From: Misgurnus anguillicaudatus
Lineage: Eukaryota; Chordata; Actinopteri; Cypriniformes; Cobitidae
Direction of reading: 5' to 3'
DNA length: 64,000 nt
NCBI RefSeq assembly: GCF_027580225.2
Contig: NC_073340.2
Span: 34,754,001-34,818,000 of the forward strand
Positions 1-12,590 of the stretch are shown here, piece by piece. Below the pieces are notes generated by a model. That model had not been told where the DNA came from and did no database searches. It was given only the letters and a program-made list of their open reading frames with translations. The first letter of the stretch is position 1; each line of letters begins with the position of its first letter. The position numbers were made by a program, and so were the translations under genes.

Positions 1-3000
1 TCGCAGGTGGTGTTCACCTGAGTTTATGTCATTTGCTAGCATCGCAGTTTCAATGACACACGACACGATTTGAAATGGATTCTGGCTCGAAAGGATACAG
101 CTACGGCCAAAACTTGTAAAATCTCACCAGATGAGTGAGCGTTTTTATCCTGATCTTACCACCAAATCTAACCCTAAACCCAACAATTTGGGAATATCGG
201 ATCTGTCTGCTTACATTGCGGACGTGAATGCATGTATCTGATTATCTGATATCCGATTTATTTCTACATATGAATGAATGAGGCCTGAAACTGAAATCTA
301 TGCATTTTTTTCCTGCTTACAGGTTCGTGGGTCATATCCGATCTGTGCTACATGAGGGAAAAAAAATCAGAAACGAGTCGCATACAACATGCAATTTTTA
401 ATGCGGCCGGACATTTTGATTTTTATGTTAAATATACAGATCTGTCTGATCTCTGCAATGGCTGCACATAAACAGAAGCAGCTCATCTGATGAGACCGTA
501 TGTGAAACACCGCAGACAGAAATTATGTTCATATGTGCCCATCTGTTACGATTACTGGGCCGTATGAATGATTGTATGCGTCTGTCCAGCAAGGTAATAA
601 CCTCTCATTTCACAGTCAAAAGAACAGCATTTACCATCTGCTCAGAAGAGACATCACATCAGACACCAGCAGGACGATGAAGACCTTCATATAAAGACAA
701 TCAATATATAAACAAACCCTGTCAAAATGTCGGCATTTTGAATTAATATTAATGTTAAAACAGTGACAGAGATTAATGGGTTTCTCGTTTAACTTATGAC
801 ATCAAAATTTACATTAACTGTAACTGTAGCCCAGTGGAGACAAAATAAAACATTAGCAAAGCAAACTAACGTTGACGACAACATTAAGCAACATAATGGA
901 AATCAAAATTGTGTTTTCACATTTTCTTTGCCTGGCAAATTTATTGACACTATCCTTAGTAACTGAACAACTTGAACAAGAGTTGCATTACCCACTTTAA
1001 TTGGATAAACACACATGAATTGAAAAAGATTTGAAGTAGAAATTTAATATTAAAGCAATCTTACTGCACCCTAAACCCAAAGTATCCCCCTTAGAGAAAT
1101 CCAGTTATCTCAACTTCTCAGACCAAAACTCATAATATCATACAACTTCCTAATTCCCAGATTATTCAACATTCGTGTTGAAAATCTATTAAGCATAACT
1201 CGAAAGTCTCTCCGGGAAACTAATCCGCCACCGACAGCATGTGTGGCGTTACTTTATACAGACAAATAAAAAAAGGATTACATTTCCAAACCCATTTAAT
1301 AATACAAGTTTAGTGCCGATAACACACTACCTATGAGAGGTGGAAATATATTAGACCAGGATGAGGATTTGAAGACATTCACACAAGGTTAGTTTGAAAT
1401 CTGTCATTGGCAGGCAGGTGTATTTACTGGCTTCTGACATGAGAGACTCACAGTATTCGATGAATAAACAATGCCGACCTTCAGACGGAGAGGAAACGAA
1501 AAGAGGAAGAGGCTGAAACCGATGGGCAAACTAACCTGCCACTCAATATTTCACTGTATTAACACAAAATATAAAAGAAAAAATTATGAAATTATAAACC
1601 AAATGAATAAGTGAATATAGTGGATATGAATGCATGTCTGTATTTGTTATTATCAATAGAGCTGTGTAAGTGTGGGTGTGCATTGTAACTGCTTGTGGAA
1701 ATTTCCTTTAAGGATGTGCGACATCACAGGATCTTTCCTGCACAACACAAAAGATGTTTGGAAAGCTTCTTTCAAACTGCAGTTTGCCAAGCTAGACAGT
1801 AATAAAACACAGTCAAGCTATACTTTTAATAAAGTACTTACAAAGTTACCAACAAAAGTAGCCTAAAGGGGGGGGGGGGGTCACACTAGACTTTGAGCAT
1901 GCACATATTTTTCGGACGTTGCTGCAAATATGGACAGGGAGCGCTTTCGTCCATCTTACTTTTCTGTAGAGAGAGAGGTCACGCCATCATGACATAGCAG
2001 TTTTCTACTGGTCACGTCTTTACGTAATACGAATTCGCAGGTCAAAATGGTTTTAAAGGAACACTCCACTTTTTTGACAACATTCCATTTAAACATTAAG
2101 TTTTACCATTTTGGAATCCATTCAGCCGATCTCTGGCTCTGGCAGTACCACTTTTAGCATAACTTAGCATAATTCATTGAATCTGATTAGACCATTAGCA
2201 TTGCGCTCAAAATTTACCAAAGAGTTTCGAGCTTAGTGTCGGTCATATTCAAAGTAACCAAGTTACATTGAAAGTTACCTGGCTGGGGACTATTTTCAGT
2301 TGCTGCATAATGTCATTGCACCTGATGCACCCATGAAACGGCAGCAAAGTTCCTTGATTGTTACACTGGAATGAGAGTATAGTTCCTAGTAGGGTTGTTA
2401 AAAGTAACCGGGTCTTCAAGCCAGTACTAAAACATACAAAAGTCATTGACACCAGGTTTTTTAAGTACCAAAACCTAGAGCTGGGTATTGGCAAGGGCGT
2501 CCCGATACGATACGATACGTATCGCGATACATGGTTCATTATACGATGCGTATCACGATACAATCAAAAATTTAAAAAAATAGAGCTGAACACCTGCAGC
2601 TCTTTGAAAGCTGCAGGTGTTTTTAAATGTTATGCCATTTTCTCACTCCCTCTAACTTCTGAGACATTGGCCGAATGGACGTTTATGGCAGACAACTGGA
2701 CAGTGACAACTACAGCAGCGGCGGAGGAGGTCGTTTGATGCACAAAGAGTGATTTGATGTTTTTTTAAAATATCGATAGTAGAGATCGAAACATCGATAC
2801 ACTATCGATACAGCTAACTATCACGATACTTAGCTATATCGATATTTTTGCACAGCCCTAGTTCCGTGGTGGTTCTGGTAGGGCTGTGCAAAAATATCGA
2901 TACAGCTAAGTAGGGCTGTGACAATAAATTGCATGTCCTATTAAAAAACCTGTCTAAAATCGATTCTGAATCGCAAGGCAGGGATTCAGTGTTTCATGTG

Positions 3001-3022
3001 CATCTTGTGCGTGTACTAATGC

Positions 3023-3205
3023 TGCGTTCCAGGCAACCCGTAACCCGCAAATCATGACTTCAAAACCACGACTCACTACTCTGAACTGGGAGTACATCGA
3101 TCTAGTACGAGTTCACGGGTGGAAAGTCATGGGTTTGACTGCCGTTCCAGTGCGCTTTCAAGGGTAAAAAGTTGGAAAAGATGGGTTACGGGTTGCCTGG
3201 AACGA
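3023..3205. mobile_element. Short MITE nested in hAT-like element
   Basis: Terminal inverted repeats of about 22 bp: the left end reads gcgttccaggcaacccgtaa, and the right end is its reverse complement, ending gggttgcctggaacg. It sits in the left arm of the 2911-3837 element. It has no coding capacity. Confidence 0.75.
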
Positions 3206-3415
3206 ATTAATGAACTTTAATGAATTACAGTGAGATCCTGGCACATCCAAACACCAGGGGGCGCACTCATGCAGAAAATCCCTTTGTGCCACAGAAGAAG
3301 CAGCATTACAAACGCTTTTTCAGGAAATGTCTAAAGGAATATTTATATCACCATTCTTCAGATTGTTTCAGGTATTTTCATGATAATAAAAAATATTTTG
3401 AATGATTTTTATTTA

Positions 3416-3634
3416 AAGGCGGAGTCCATGATGTTTGAAAGCCAATGTTGATATTTGAAATCACCTAAACAAACACGCCCCTACCCCAATAGAATCTGGA
3501 CCTTCTGTTGATAGACCCGCCCCACACATACGCAACCCGGCATTTGATTTGATTTGATTGGCTATAAGTGTGTTTTGGTAGTCGGCCCGTCTAATTTTCC
3601 AAAGCGTTTTTCAAACATCGTGGACTCCGCCTTT
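3416..3634. mobile_element. Short MITE nested in hAT-like element
   Basis: Inverted ends of about 24 bp (aaggcggagtccatgatgtt on the left, reverse complement on the right ending ggactccgcctt), flanked by TTA/TAA-like trinucleotides. That flank suggests a PIF/Harbinger-type target, but the exact edge is ambiguous. It is the second independent insertion inside the 2911-3837 element. Confidence 0.72.
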
Positions 3635-5641
3635 AACGAGTGTTGCTTTTTTAAATGCACGTTATAAACGACTCCGACTCATAATGATTTTAGATTGATA
3701 AGGACTTCCTACTGACCAAATGCCATAGTACACGCACAAGGTGCGCAGGAAACAAAGAATCGCAGCTTTGCAATTCAGAATCGATTTCAGACAAGCATTT
3801 TTAATGGGACACGCGATTTAATCGTTACATCCCTACTAGGGGAGCTGGAAAATGAGCCTATTTTCAAAAAAAGTTGAGTGTTCCCTTAAAAGCCCACGCG
3901 GAGGCAAGGCTGAGTCAAATCCTTGGTGTTTCAAGCTAGTAGTACAAATTTTAGTACTGTTCGATATTACAGAAATTATTTTATACCATCTATTATACCC
4001 TACCCCAACCCCAAATGAAGTTTAAAGTTTGAGAACTTCACAGTAAAGTACATCATGTAAACAGCTTCGAAAGACGAAGTGGGACCCCGCAACGAATTAA
4101 AAAACATAGGCTACATAACAAACTGCACAGTCGCCATATGAATATCTATTTTATTTAATTTGGCATGTTTTTGTGAAGAAAGACAACCATATTTAGCCTA
4201 CCTGCTCCGGTGAAAGCCTGTTCATCTACATAGATGGTTAAAACTCTAAATACTTAAGTAAGACTGCGTCTGAATTACCAAAATAATTAGAAATTCACAC
4301 AAATTAATTTTATTTTACATTAAAGTGTGTAAAAGAAAGTACAGGTGAAGTGAAAAAGCATTAAATGAACTCCAGCCATAACCGTGCGGTCGGTGGCATT
4401 CAAATAGCAAGTTTTCTATTTAAATTGTTGTTGCAGATCAAATATTCGACCATTTGTGCATTAAAATGCGATGTCAAGTATTTCTCGAAACAATTCTAAT
4501 ACACAACATATGAACACTATTGAGCCTCTGCATTGTATTTATTTTTTGCATTGGTTCATAGGAACTGATTGGGCAAAATTATTCCACTTCTAGATGAAGT
4601 TTGTTTGATTTTAGTAATAAAAAATATTTTATTAAACTTCATGTTGCATTTGGCTTGAAAAGAAAACTGTAAATGACAAACACAACTATATGCACATGCA
4701 CTGCAGAACTGTTCAGTATATCTGACATCAAACAGTAATGAATTCAGATTACATTTCCACAGCCAATCTTTCTGAAACTGTTCATCTGATAATGGCCAAA
4801 ACTCAAAGCAGACTGTGGTGGATTTCAATCAGAGCACACATGAGATACATGGAGAGATTAGAAACCTGTGATTGTGTGTGTGAGCCGAAACAGAGACTGA
4901 CTTCAGACCAGCTGCACTCCTCACCGGTGTTTGTACAGAAGCCAAAGGAAGCACCAGTTCCTTATCTGAAGAGCCAAAGTATTGTGTGGAGCAAACCAGT
5001 AACCACCAGAATACTCTGGTGTGTGGAGAGGGCAATAAAATAAGGAATAAATCAACATACCAAACAAAACTATTCAGATAATAACTCCATAGCAACGCCC
5101 TGGTAACTACCCACAACTAGAAGCATATGAATATTATGAATGCATAACAATGCCACAGCTAGCATCCTGCAAAACCCTAGCGACAACCCAGGACTCCTAA
5201 GCACAGGATAACACCTATACAGGACATGCTTGTGTCCCAAATGATGCACCTACACTTGAACACTTTACTCACTTTATTGATAAAAGTACAAGTAGATTCA
5301 AGGGCAAATGACATCAAATGCATACAACAAATGCAGGTATTGCACACCGGATGTGCACATTAAATAACGTGAGCTAATTCAGATAGCGTATACTTCAAGA
5401 TGCCAAATAAGCAGACTATGTTAATCGCTAACGATTTGGGCCAAATATGATGTTATTTAATGTTCAACTATGCGAGTGGTGGTCTGTGGCGCAGCAGGGA
5501 TTTGTGCGGCATCCAGAGGCACAGCGGATAGCCGCCGTCAGACGCAGTCTTTGTGTGTACATTCATAGAAAATAATCTGTTTATTTTTTAGATTCATGGC
5601 GCGATGCGCTGCTTCTCATCTGGTGTGCAACCCCTGTAAAG

Positions 5642-5940
5642 TAGGGGTGCTCCGATCAATGCCGATCTCCACAAAAAATACGTAGCCGATCACTATTCTG
5701 AATCGGACAGCCGATCTTATTCACAGCTATTTCATGTACTACCGCTTTTGATCAGTAAGTCCTTATCGATCTAAAATCACTGTTAGCTTGAGTCGTTTAT
5801 AACATGCATTTGAAAAAGCAACACCCGTCAAACATAATTATTAAACATATTCTTTATTATTATGAAAATACCTGAAAAGGTTTGAAGAACAGCAATATTC
5901 ATTTCCTGGAGCTGCGTGTCATCATAGCTGCGTTTTTCTC
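5642..5940 (+). mobile_element. Partial hAT-type element, same family as 7018-7452
   Basis: It starts taggggtgctccgatca and matches 7018-7330 closely over about 290 bp, then diverges near 5940. No right terminus was found, so this copy looks 3'-truncated or is a differently deleted member. Confidence 0.7.
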
Positions 5941-6117
5941 AAACGCTCTGATTTTGTCCAAAACTCTTTGATTTGAAAAGCGTTGTCTCTCTGATTGGCC
6001 AGCTTATCTGTACATTTTGATTGGTCTGAATACCTCTGACATCAGCCGGAAATGTAACGCTTCTTATCATGTTTGAAAGATTCGCTCACAATGCAATGCT
6101 AACAGGAATTAACTTAG

Positions 6118-6893
6118 GCTGTCCAAGCAGGAGGAATTATCAGACCCTACTGCCTTAACCAGGTCGTCAAAAAAAGAAAAGAAAATTTAGCTGCACAAAA
6201 GACCGTCAAGTGCATCTCGGAAAATAGCGCGGACGCACTTCACACCGCGAGCTTGCACGCGCGCCACACGGCCCAAAAGGTCCGTCAACTGTCTGGAGGA
6301 TAGCCAGTTGATAAAACGCGTGTCTGTGAGAACTGTAAGTGGACTTATGTTTTATTTAAGCCTGTTATTGTATTAGTCTATAGTTCTTGCAAATTTAAAG
6401 TAAGTTAGCTGGTGATTTTGAAACCTGCTAGCTAGGTTGCACGTGCCTGTTGATTGGATATAACTGTTGAGCGCTCTTGCTCACGTTATTTATGTTCATT
6501 ATTTACATGCTACAGTAGTTACACTCCTTTAAGATAATGTAAATAATAGTGGGAAATAATCAGTTTTTACAATCTTCGTGCTATCTATCATCGTTCATCA
6601 GACGTTCTACAAATCTGCTTCAGTTTGTGTTTATTAACCCTTTAGTTTCACTTCATCACGCAGCTATTTTCGTTAGAGGTATCTGTTAAAAACATTTAAT
6701 TCATTAAAAATCTAGTATGTATTCATTTTCTGTAATAGTTTCTTCAAAATTAAGTTTTATTTTAAATAAAATTATTTTCATTTTCATCATGATGTGTACG
6801 CCCCACCCCTTTAAATTGCCACGCCACCCAACCACAACCACCCGCCCAAGCCTACCACCTTAAATAACACATTTTCTGTGGGAGACCCTGCGT
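6118..6893 (+). mobile_element. Dispersed transposon copy (family shared with 8565-9450)
   Basis: About 700 bp aligns by eye with 8590-9440. Landmarks include the segment around cagttgataaaac followed by cgtgtctgtgagaactgtaa, and the shared tail near gccccacccctttaaattgc. The right edge ends near ccaccttaaataacac followed by gtgggagaccctgc, which resembles the reverse complement of the other copy's left edge. No intact coding frame is present. Confidence 0.65.
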
Positions 6894-7017
6894 GTGTTTG
6901 CGTGTGTCAGCGGTAAAGGTTTTGTAATAATTTCTGCAGGTGAAATTTGCTCACACAGTGTCTGACAGCTCCTCTCTTCTTACATTTTATAAATGTGTGA
7001 TTTGTGTCTATATATTT

Positions 7018-7452
7018 TAGGGATGCTCCGATCAATGCCGATATCCACTTAAAATACGTGGGCGATCACTATTCTGAATCGGACAGCCGATCTTATTCAC
7101 AGCTATTTCATGTACTACCGCTTTTGATCAGTAAGTCCTTATTGATCTGAAATCGCTGTTAGTTTGAATCGTTTACAACATGCATTTGAAAAAGCAACAC
7201 TCGTCAAACATAATTATTATGCATATTCTTTATTATCATGAAAATACCTGAAAAGGTTTGAAAAACAGCAATATAAATGTATCCTTATTAAATTTCCTGG
7301 AGCTGCGTGTCATAGCTGCGTGTGTATGGTTCTTCGCGCATATTGCGTTTCTGCACGAAAGCGCCCTCTGACTTTTGGATGTAGCAGCATTTCACCATAA
7401 TTCATTGAGAAGCATAGCAAACATTATCGGACCATGGATCGGAGCATCCCTA
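7018..7452 (+). mobile_element. Complete hAT-type MITE with 8-bp target duplication
   Basis: Perfect 16-bp inverted ends: tagggatgctccgatc at the left, gatcggagcatcccta at the right. The element is flanked on both sides by the identical octamer atatattt (7010-7017 and 7453-7460). Terminal repeats plus an 8-bp duplication are the hallmark of hAT insertion. At 435 bp it encodes no transposase. Confidence 0.92.
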
Positions 7453-8564
7453 ATATATTTGTATAAGTATGTGATTTAGGATATAGTTGTAAAAGAAAAA
7501 TGTCCACAATGTTCTAGCATCATTGACTGCAATTAACATCATTTACATTTACCTAAAAATGTGTGACTGGACTAATTAACTCTTTACAAAATGAAAATCA
7601 CGAGTTGGAATAATATAAATCATTTATACACAGAAAGAAAAACCTCAGCTAGCTTGTTTTGCTAGAGTCTCAATGGACAGAATAAACAATAAGACAATGA
7701 AGTAAGCCTTTCATCTTACTCTCCAAACTCATAAATAATCCCCTTCTCCACGTATTACAGCATATTAATTGTGCTTTATTTACAGCACAGCACATCGGCA
7801 TCTATTCAAAAGGGATTATGAGTTTAACTCGACAGAAGACATCTCCCTCTGCATCATATTTAACACACATTTCATATGCAGACTGTGAGCAGTCAGTCAC
7901 ACACCAAACACTCGACTGATGTGCAACAGGACACATGCTTGAACTAAATAAGAGGAAAAGAATGAAAGAAAGAATAAACTACAATAAACAAACAGTGCAA
8001 ATGTTGGTGGACGACCTCTGTTAAGCGACTGAGGCGCCTTGTGTTTTAGTGCGGCACACAAATATTTCAAATATGTCTGTGGAATGCTTACAGGATGTAG
8101 GAAACTCCTTTAGCCTGAAGCTTACCAGCTGCACATCAGAGACAAAAAAACAAAAAAAAAGGAAACACAGGACTGAATTTGAGCTCGTCTCCGGCTCTTC
8201 CGAGTTTAACCCTGGCAGCTTTTCCAAGATCCAATATAAATTGCTTTACTACAATACTCCTGGATTTCAGAGGACACTTCCTCGAATGCTTTATGACTTA
8301 CTCATCCAGAGAGCCAGACGTGTGCATGTCAATTCAAACAGATGACAAGAAGATTATCCAATTACAGTCGAAACAGACAGACAACAGATCTGAAGAACTG
8401 TGTAGTTCATGAGACAGTTTAAAATGATGAATGCAGTCATCCACACTAGAGTTTATTTCAGTATAGGGAGGTCAAAAGAATCAGTGATGTCAATACTAAA
8501 ATAACAGAGGCTACATAAAGTGTCTTCTTCAGAATAAGCAGTACTGAGTCAATTTGGCACACAA

Positions 8565-9450
8565 GCAGGGTTTCCCCGCAGCATATTTCAGTTAAGGCGG
8601 CCCGCCTAAGCTCGGAAACCCTACCGCCTTAACTAGCTCATCCAAAAAGTAAAAATAAAAATAGCTCCACAAAAGGCCGTCAAGTGCATTTTGGAGAATC
8701 ATCCGAAAATCACACCGTATGCGGGGATGCGTGCCACACGGCCGAAATGAGAAAGACGTGGTCCGGACCGTCACTGTCTGGAGGATAACTAGCCAGTTGA
8801 TAAAACATCTCGGAGAACAGGGCAGACGCGCTTCAAACCGCGAGTGTGCACACGCACCACACGGCCGAAATGAGATAAGACGTGGTCCGTCATGTCGAGA
8901 GGATAGCCAGTTGATAAAACACGTGTCTGTGAGAACTGTAAGTGGACTTATGTTTTGGGGTTATTTAAGCCTGTTATTGTATAAGTCTATAGTTCTTCTA
9001 ATTTTAAAGTGAGTTAGCTGGTGATTTTGTTGTTTGAGCAACCTGCTAGGGTTTCATGTGCCTGTTGATTAGATATAATTGTTGAGCGCTCTTGCTCACT
9101 TTATGCATGTGCATTATTTACATGCTACTGTAGTTACACTCCTTTAAGATAATATAATTAATAGTAAGAAATAATCAGTTTTTACAATTTTTGCACCATC
9201 TGTCATCGTTCGCCAGACGTTCTACAACATCTGCTTTAGTTTGTGTTTATTAATCATTTAGTTTCACTTCATCACGCAGCTATTCCTGTTAAAAACATTT
9301 AATTCATTAATAATCTAGTATGTGTTCATTTTTTGTCATAGTTTCTTCAAAATTAAGTTTTTTTTAAATAAATATTTTATTTATTTATTTATTTTATTAA
9401 AATATTTTAGTTTTCATCATGACGGACATGCCCCGCCCCTTTGATTGCCC
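8565..9450 (+). mobile_element. Dispersed transposon copy (family shared with 6118-6893)
   Basis: The left end begins near gcagggtttccccgcag and the body parallels 6118-6840. An internal segment (cacacggccgaaatgag) occurs twice, at about 8735 and 8857, so this copy carries a short internal duplication absent from the other. It has no coding capacity. Confidence 0.65.
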
Positions 9451-9525
9451 AAGCATTATCTTATTGCAAGCAAATTCCATTTGTCCATTTGTGATTAGAC
9501 CACCCAGGAGGCTGTTTACAGCAAA

Positions 9526-9735
9526 TTAACTCTTTCCCCGCCAGCGTTTAAAAAGTGAAAGGTGAAGGACTTCTAATAGAGATCAGATTCAGTGTGATGA
9601 TCAAAACATACACGGAGTTTGAACAGTTTGCCCTAAGAGGACAGAAATACGGATTGGCAGAAAAACTCGTCATTGGTAGGGAAGCATTTTCTCTTAATTG
9701 ACGAGTTAACTTGTCAATAGCGGGGAAAGAGTTAA
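9526..9735. mobile_element. MITE with ttaactctttccccgcc ends
   Basis: The left end ttaactctttccccgcca (9526-9543) is inverted at 9718-9735 (tagcggggaaagagttaa). Related right-half sequence recurs at about 10500-10592, and a diverged left half lies at about 25405-25500, so it is a dispersed family. Confidence 0.78.
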
Positions 9736-10344
9736 AGCGGAAGTCCATCCTAAAACAACATTATTCATTAACATAAATTTGTTGTCCTTACATCCATATA
9801 CTGCACAGGTTCTAGTCATCTTTTATTTGAGGGTTTTGGTGATTTCCCCTTTAGAGACGGTAAAAGCGGAGTTACTCTTTGGTTGGGTTCGTCTGCTGGT
9901 TAACTTCAAGTTGACTTGAGTTGATTTGAGAGCAGGTTGAGCAGTAAAAGAAGTTATTAGGCTTGTTCAACTTTATGCGGCGCCGCAAGAATCGACAGCC
10001 GAATGACGTCAAAGTACCGCAAGAGCGATTCGCAAAATCATACGAAGGAGTGGAACCTTGACGTCATCTGGCTGTCGGTTCTTGTGGCGCCGCAAAAAGT
10101 CAAACAAACCTGAAGGCTGCATAATCAGCGGTTAGTGGGTTGAGCTAATGACTCAGTTTCGCGCAATGCATTCTGGTTAACCGAGTCCATCAAAGACCCT
10201 TACGAAAATTCTGCTTTAACACACTATCAATCTAATAATCGAAATCGTGCAAATTTCTTTTTTTTCTTATGTAAAATGCAAAATGGACATAAATTACCTG
10301 TGATAAGAGGCTAAAATGTCTAGGGTTCAATTCCGCTTTAAGAT
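9734..10344. mobile_element. DNA element with ttaaagcgga ends and an internal hairpin insert
   Basis: Short inverted ends (ttaaagcgga near 9734, tccgctttaa near 10343). Inside, 9960-10117 is a separate hairpin: the left arm runs through gcggcgccgcaagaatcgac, and the right arm is its inverted copy through tgtggcgccgc. It abuts the preceding MITE, sharing the TTAA. Confidence 0.6.
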
Positions 10345-10592
10345 GTGTTTTGGTCGATTGGATCACAAGTGGATGATGCTTAAAACAGATGTAGACGGGG
10401 TGTAAAATGCTTTAAGCTCGTCCATTTTCGACCACATTCACCCACATTTAGAGGTAGGTTTTATACGTTGATTAAGAGCGTCACCTGGTGGATAACAGCA
10501 GAAATACGGATTGCTGGAAAAACTTGTCATTGGCAGAGAAGCTTTTTCTCTTAATTGACGAGCTAACTTTTCAATAGCGGGGGAAGAGTTAA
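10337..10592 (+). mobile_element. Truncated copy of the 10589-11226 element joined to a MITE half
   Basis: The segment 10340-10455 is a direct repeat of 10594-10710 (both contain ttttggtcgattggatcaca). It then runs into a right half of the 9526-9735 MITE family, ending gcgggggaagagttaa. Confidence 0.6.
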
Positions 10593-11226
10593 GATGCGTT
10601 TTGGTCGATTGGATCACAGGTGGATGACGCTTCAGACAGGTGTAGACAGGGTGTAAAACATTTTGAGCTCGTCCACTTTCGACCACATTCGCCCACATTC
10701 ATAGGTAGTCGAAAACACATTCAACCTTATTGATTTTGTGAAGCAGACGTGCATGTGGTCGAATGTATTCGAACAGCCACAAAACACCGCCTACTCTTCG
10801 AATATTGAAGTAATGTGTAATGTATCGAGCACAATTGTTTAAACATGGCACTATCTTTAGGCTTTCATTGATAAAACTGAAGCGACTCTCCGCCTCGTTC
10901 ATTTTTGTTTAATTTTGCGAGCATGTGAAAGTTGCGCGTGCTTATTTAATCAATTGCTCTGAAATATCAGAGAAAGCACTTATACATGTACAGCAAGTTT
11001 ACTAACAATACAAGCAGCAGACTCTGCCATAATATTAATGTGTGTCATTTTAAATAATTTCTCCCGCTCGTGTTTAAACGACAGCAGCATCCATAGACCA
11101 CCCCTCAGAAATCAGGACAGAAGCGGTCGAAATTGGACAAAAGAGACGAATTAAAATACCAGGAGTAAGCGTGAATGTGCCTCTCTTGTCCACTTGTGAG
11201 AGCCGATCGACCCGAACGCATCTTAA
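10589..11226. mobile_element. TTAA-type non-autonomous transposon
   Basis: The left end ttaagatgcgttttggtcga (10589) is inverted at the right (gatcgacccgaacgcatctta, 11206-11226). About 640 bp long, with no transposase frame. From memory it resembles an abundant zebrafish repeat, but I could not search. Confidence 0.7.
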
Positions 11227-12069
11227 TATCAGGTATAAACAGCCTCTAGATGAGAATGGGCCAAAAAGAGAGAGTAATTTCACCTTAACCACCTATAAAA
11301 AGAGTTTCTGGTTAAGCACAATATGTAAATTATTCCTATACTGAAGCAAGACTATTTAAACATTTACAGTAAAAATCAAGCACTCCAGGGTAAAAATACA
11401 AACAGCAGAGATCTGACATTTTTACACATCACCTCACATGTCAGCGCAAAGTGGAACCCACAAAACAAGACAGCTACTGAGAAATACACAAACAGATTTA
11501 GCAAGCATCTATTCACATAAAAACACAATGTGTTAACCACAATCTGTCTCTCCTGCATACAGAGCAGAAGTTCCTATACAATGTGATTCATCATTTCATA
11601 ACACGAGGAGGTACGCTGAAGAATTGGGTGGAGATATTTTGGGACTGCCTCCATGTAGGAGAGTAGATAAAACAAGAGTTATGGGCTCGACAATGGGCCT
11701 GCTGCCAACATAACATTTTACTGATCCTACATTAAATACTACCCATAAAGTACTTCTACATTTGAGGACAAAGTAAGATTACCCAAAAATCATTTCTGAA
11801 CTTTCAGACTGAACTCTCTCCATCTCAAGGACGTTTGACTGGACTCTTGCTGAAAAACTATTATGACTGTTAAAGTAAACACCAAAAGCATCCAAAGCAA
11901 TATATCATAACTAATGTCAACTCCAGAACTGCCAATCACAGCTGGAGGAATCTGAGGGTACCTGCACAAACAGTATGTTAGGAATTCAACATAGCACTAC
12001 ATACGAGAAGGAAGAAATGAGAAGGAGAAAAACAGATCAACCTTCCTCATCTGCAACATGCTGATGAAT

Positions 12070-12333
12070 TTAAAGGGATAGTTCACCCAAAAACATGAAG
12101 GAAGATATTTTGAGGAATGTTCGTAAACAAGTAATTTGTGAGCCCCATTCACTTTTATAGTACTTTTTTCCTACTAAGGAAATGAATGGGGTTCATCAAT
12201 GGTTTGGTTACAAACACTCCTCAAAATATCTTCCTTTATGTTCATCAGAACAAAGAAATGTATACAGGATTTGAACAATATGAAAGTGGATATGATGACA
12301 GAATTTTCATTTTGGGGTGAACAATATCTTTAA
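12070..12333. mobile_element. Angel-like MITE
   Basis: It begins ttaaagggatagttcaccca and ends ttttggggtgaacaatatctttaa, so the ends are inverted and bounded by TTAA. The two halves around atgaaggaagatattttgag are also complementary, giving a fold-back structure. The end sequence matches the Angel family described in zebrafish. Confidence 0.8.
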
Positions 12334-12559
12334 AAAGCATCATGAATGCTCAATGAATATCATAAGGACCAGATGCAATTATTAACTGAATTGCTATTTT
12401 TTATACTGTATGGCTGATTCAGAATTTAATACATAAAGAACATGATGGTAAATATAAAGCCAATATATAAAAGGTAATTATTTACACCAGATGGGACGTG
12501 CATATGTGTCTTGTAGTACATTACTTCATTTATAAGAACAGCAATCTTCTTCAATCTTT

Positions 12560-12583
<24 letters not shown>
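12560..12583. repeat. (CA)n microsatellite
   Basis: About 12 uninterrupted CA units, followed by a short TA run. Confidence 0.95.

Positions 12584-12590
<7 letters not shown>

Larger units (their letters stand above)
2911..3837. mobile_element. hAT-like hairpin element with long inverted arms
   Basis: The left arm (2911-3018, starting tagggctgtgacaat) and the right arm (3727-3837, ending ttacatccctac) are reverse complements over about 105 bp with moderate divergence. The interior 3640-3725 is related, in reverse orientation, to the interior of the hAT copy at 7018-7452 (the segment around aaggacttcctactgacc). Two unrelated MITEs have inserted into this element. Confidence 0.7.
2054..3888. 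mobile_element. Composite DNA transposon with other elements nested inside
   Basis: The outer ends are inverted copies: 2054-2076 starts taaaggaacactccactttt, and 3864-3888 reads as its near reverse complement. Between them lie a fragment rich in ATCGATA repeats (about 2480-2910), a hairpin element at 2911-3837, and two further MITEs inside that hairpin element. No transposase frame is visible, so all are non-autonomous. The outer end sequence resembles a very common zebrafish-type repeat, which is my recollection, not a search. Confidence 0.75.

Noticed and set aside
2358..2738. 126-codon open frame
   Set aside because: Runs across the ends of nested transposons; no domain or splice context. 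Chance frame.
4738..5043. 101-codon open frame
   Set aside because: Overlaps similar-length frames on the other strand; composition is not protein-like and there are no splice signals.
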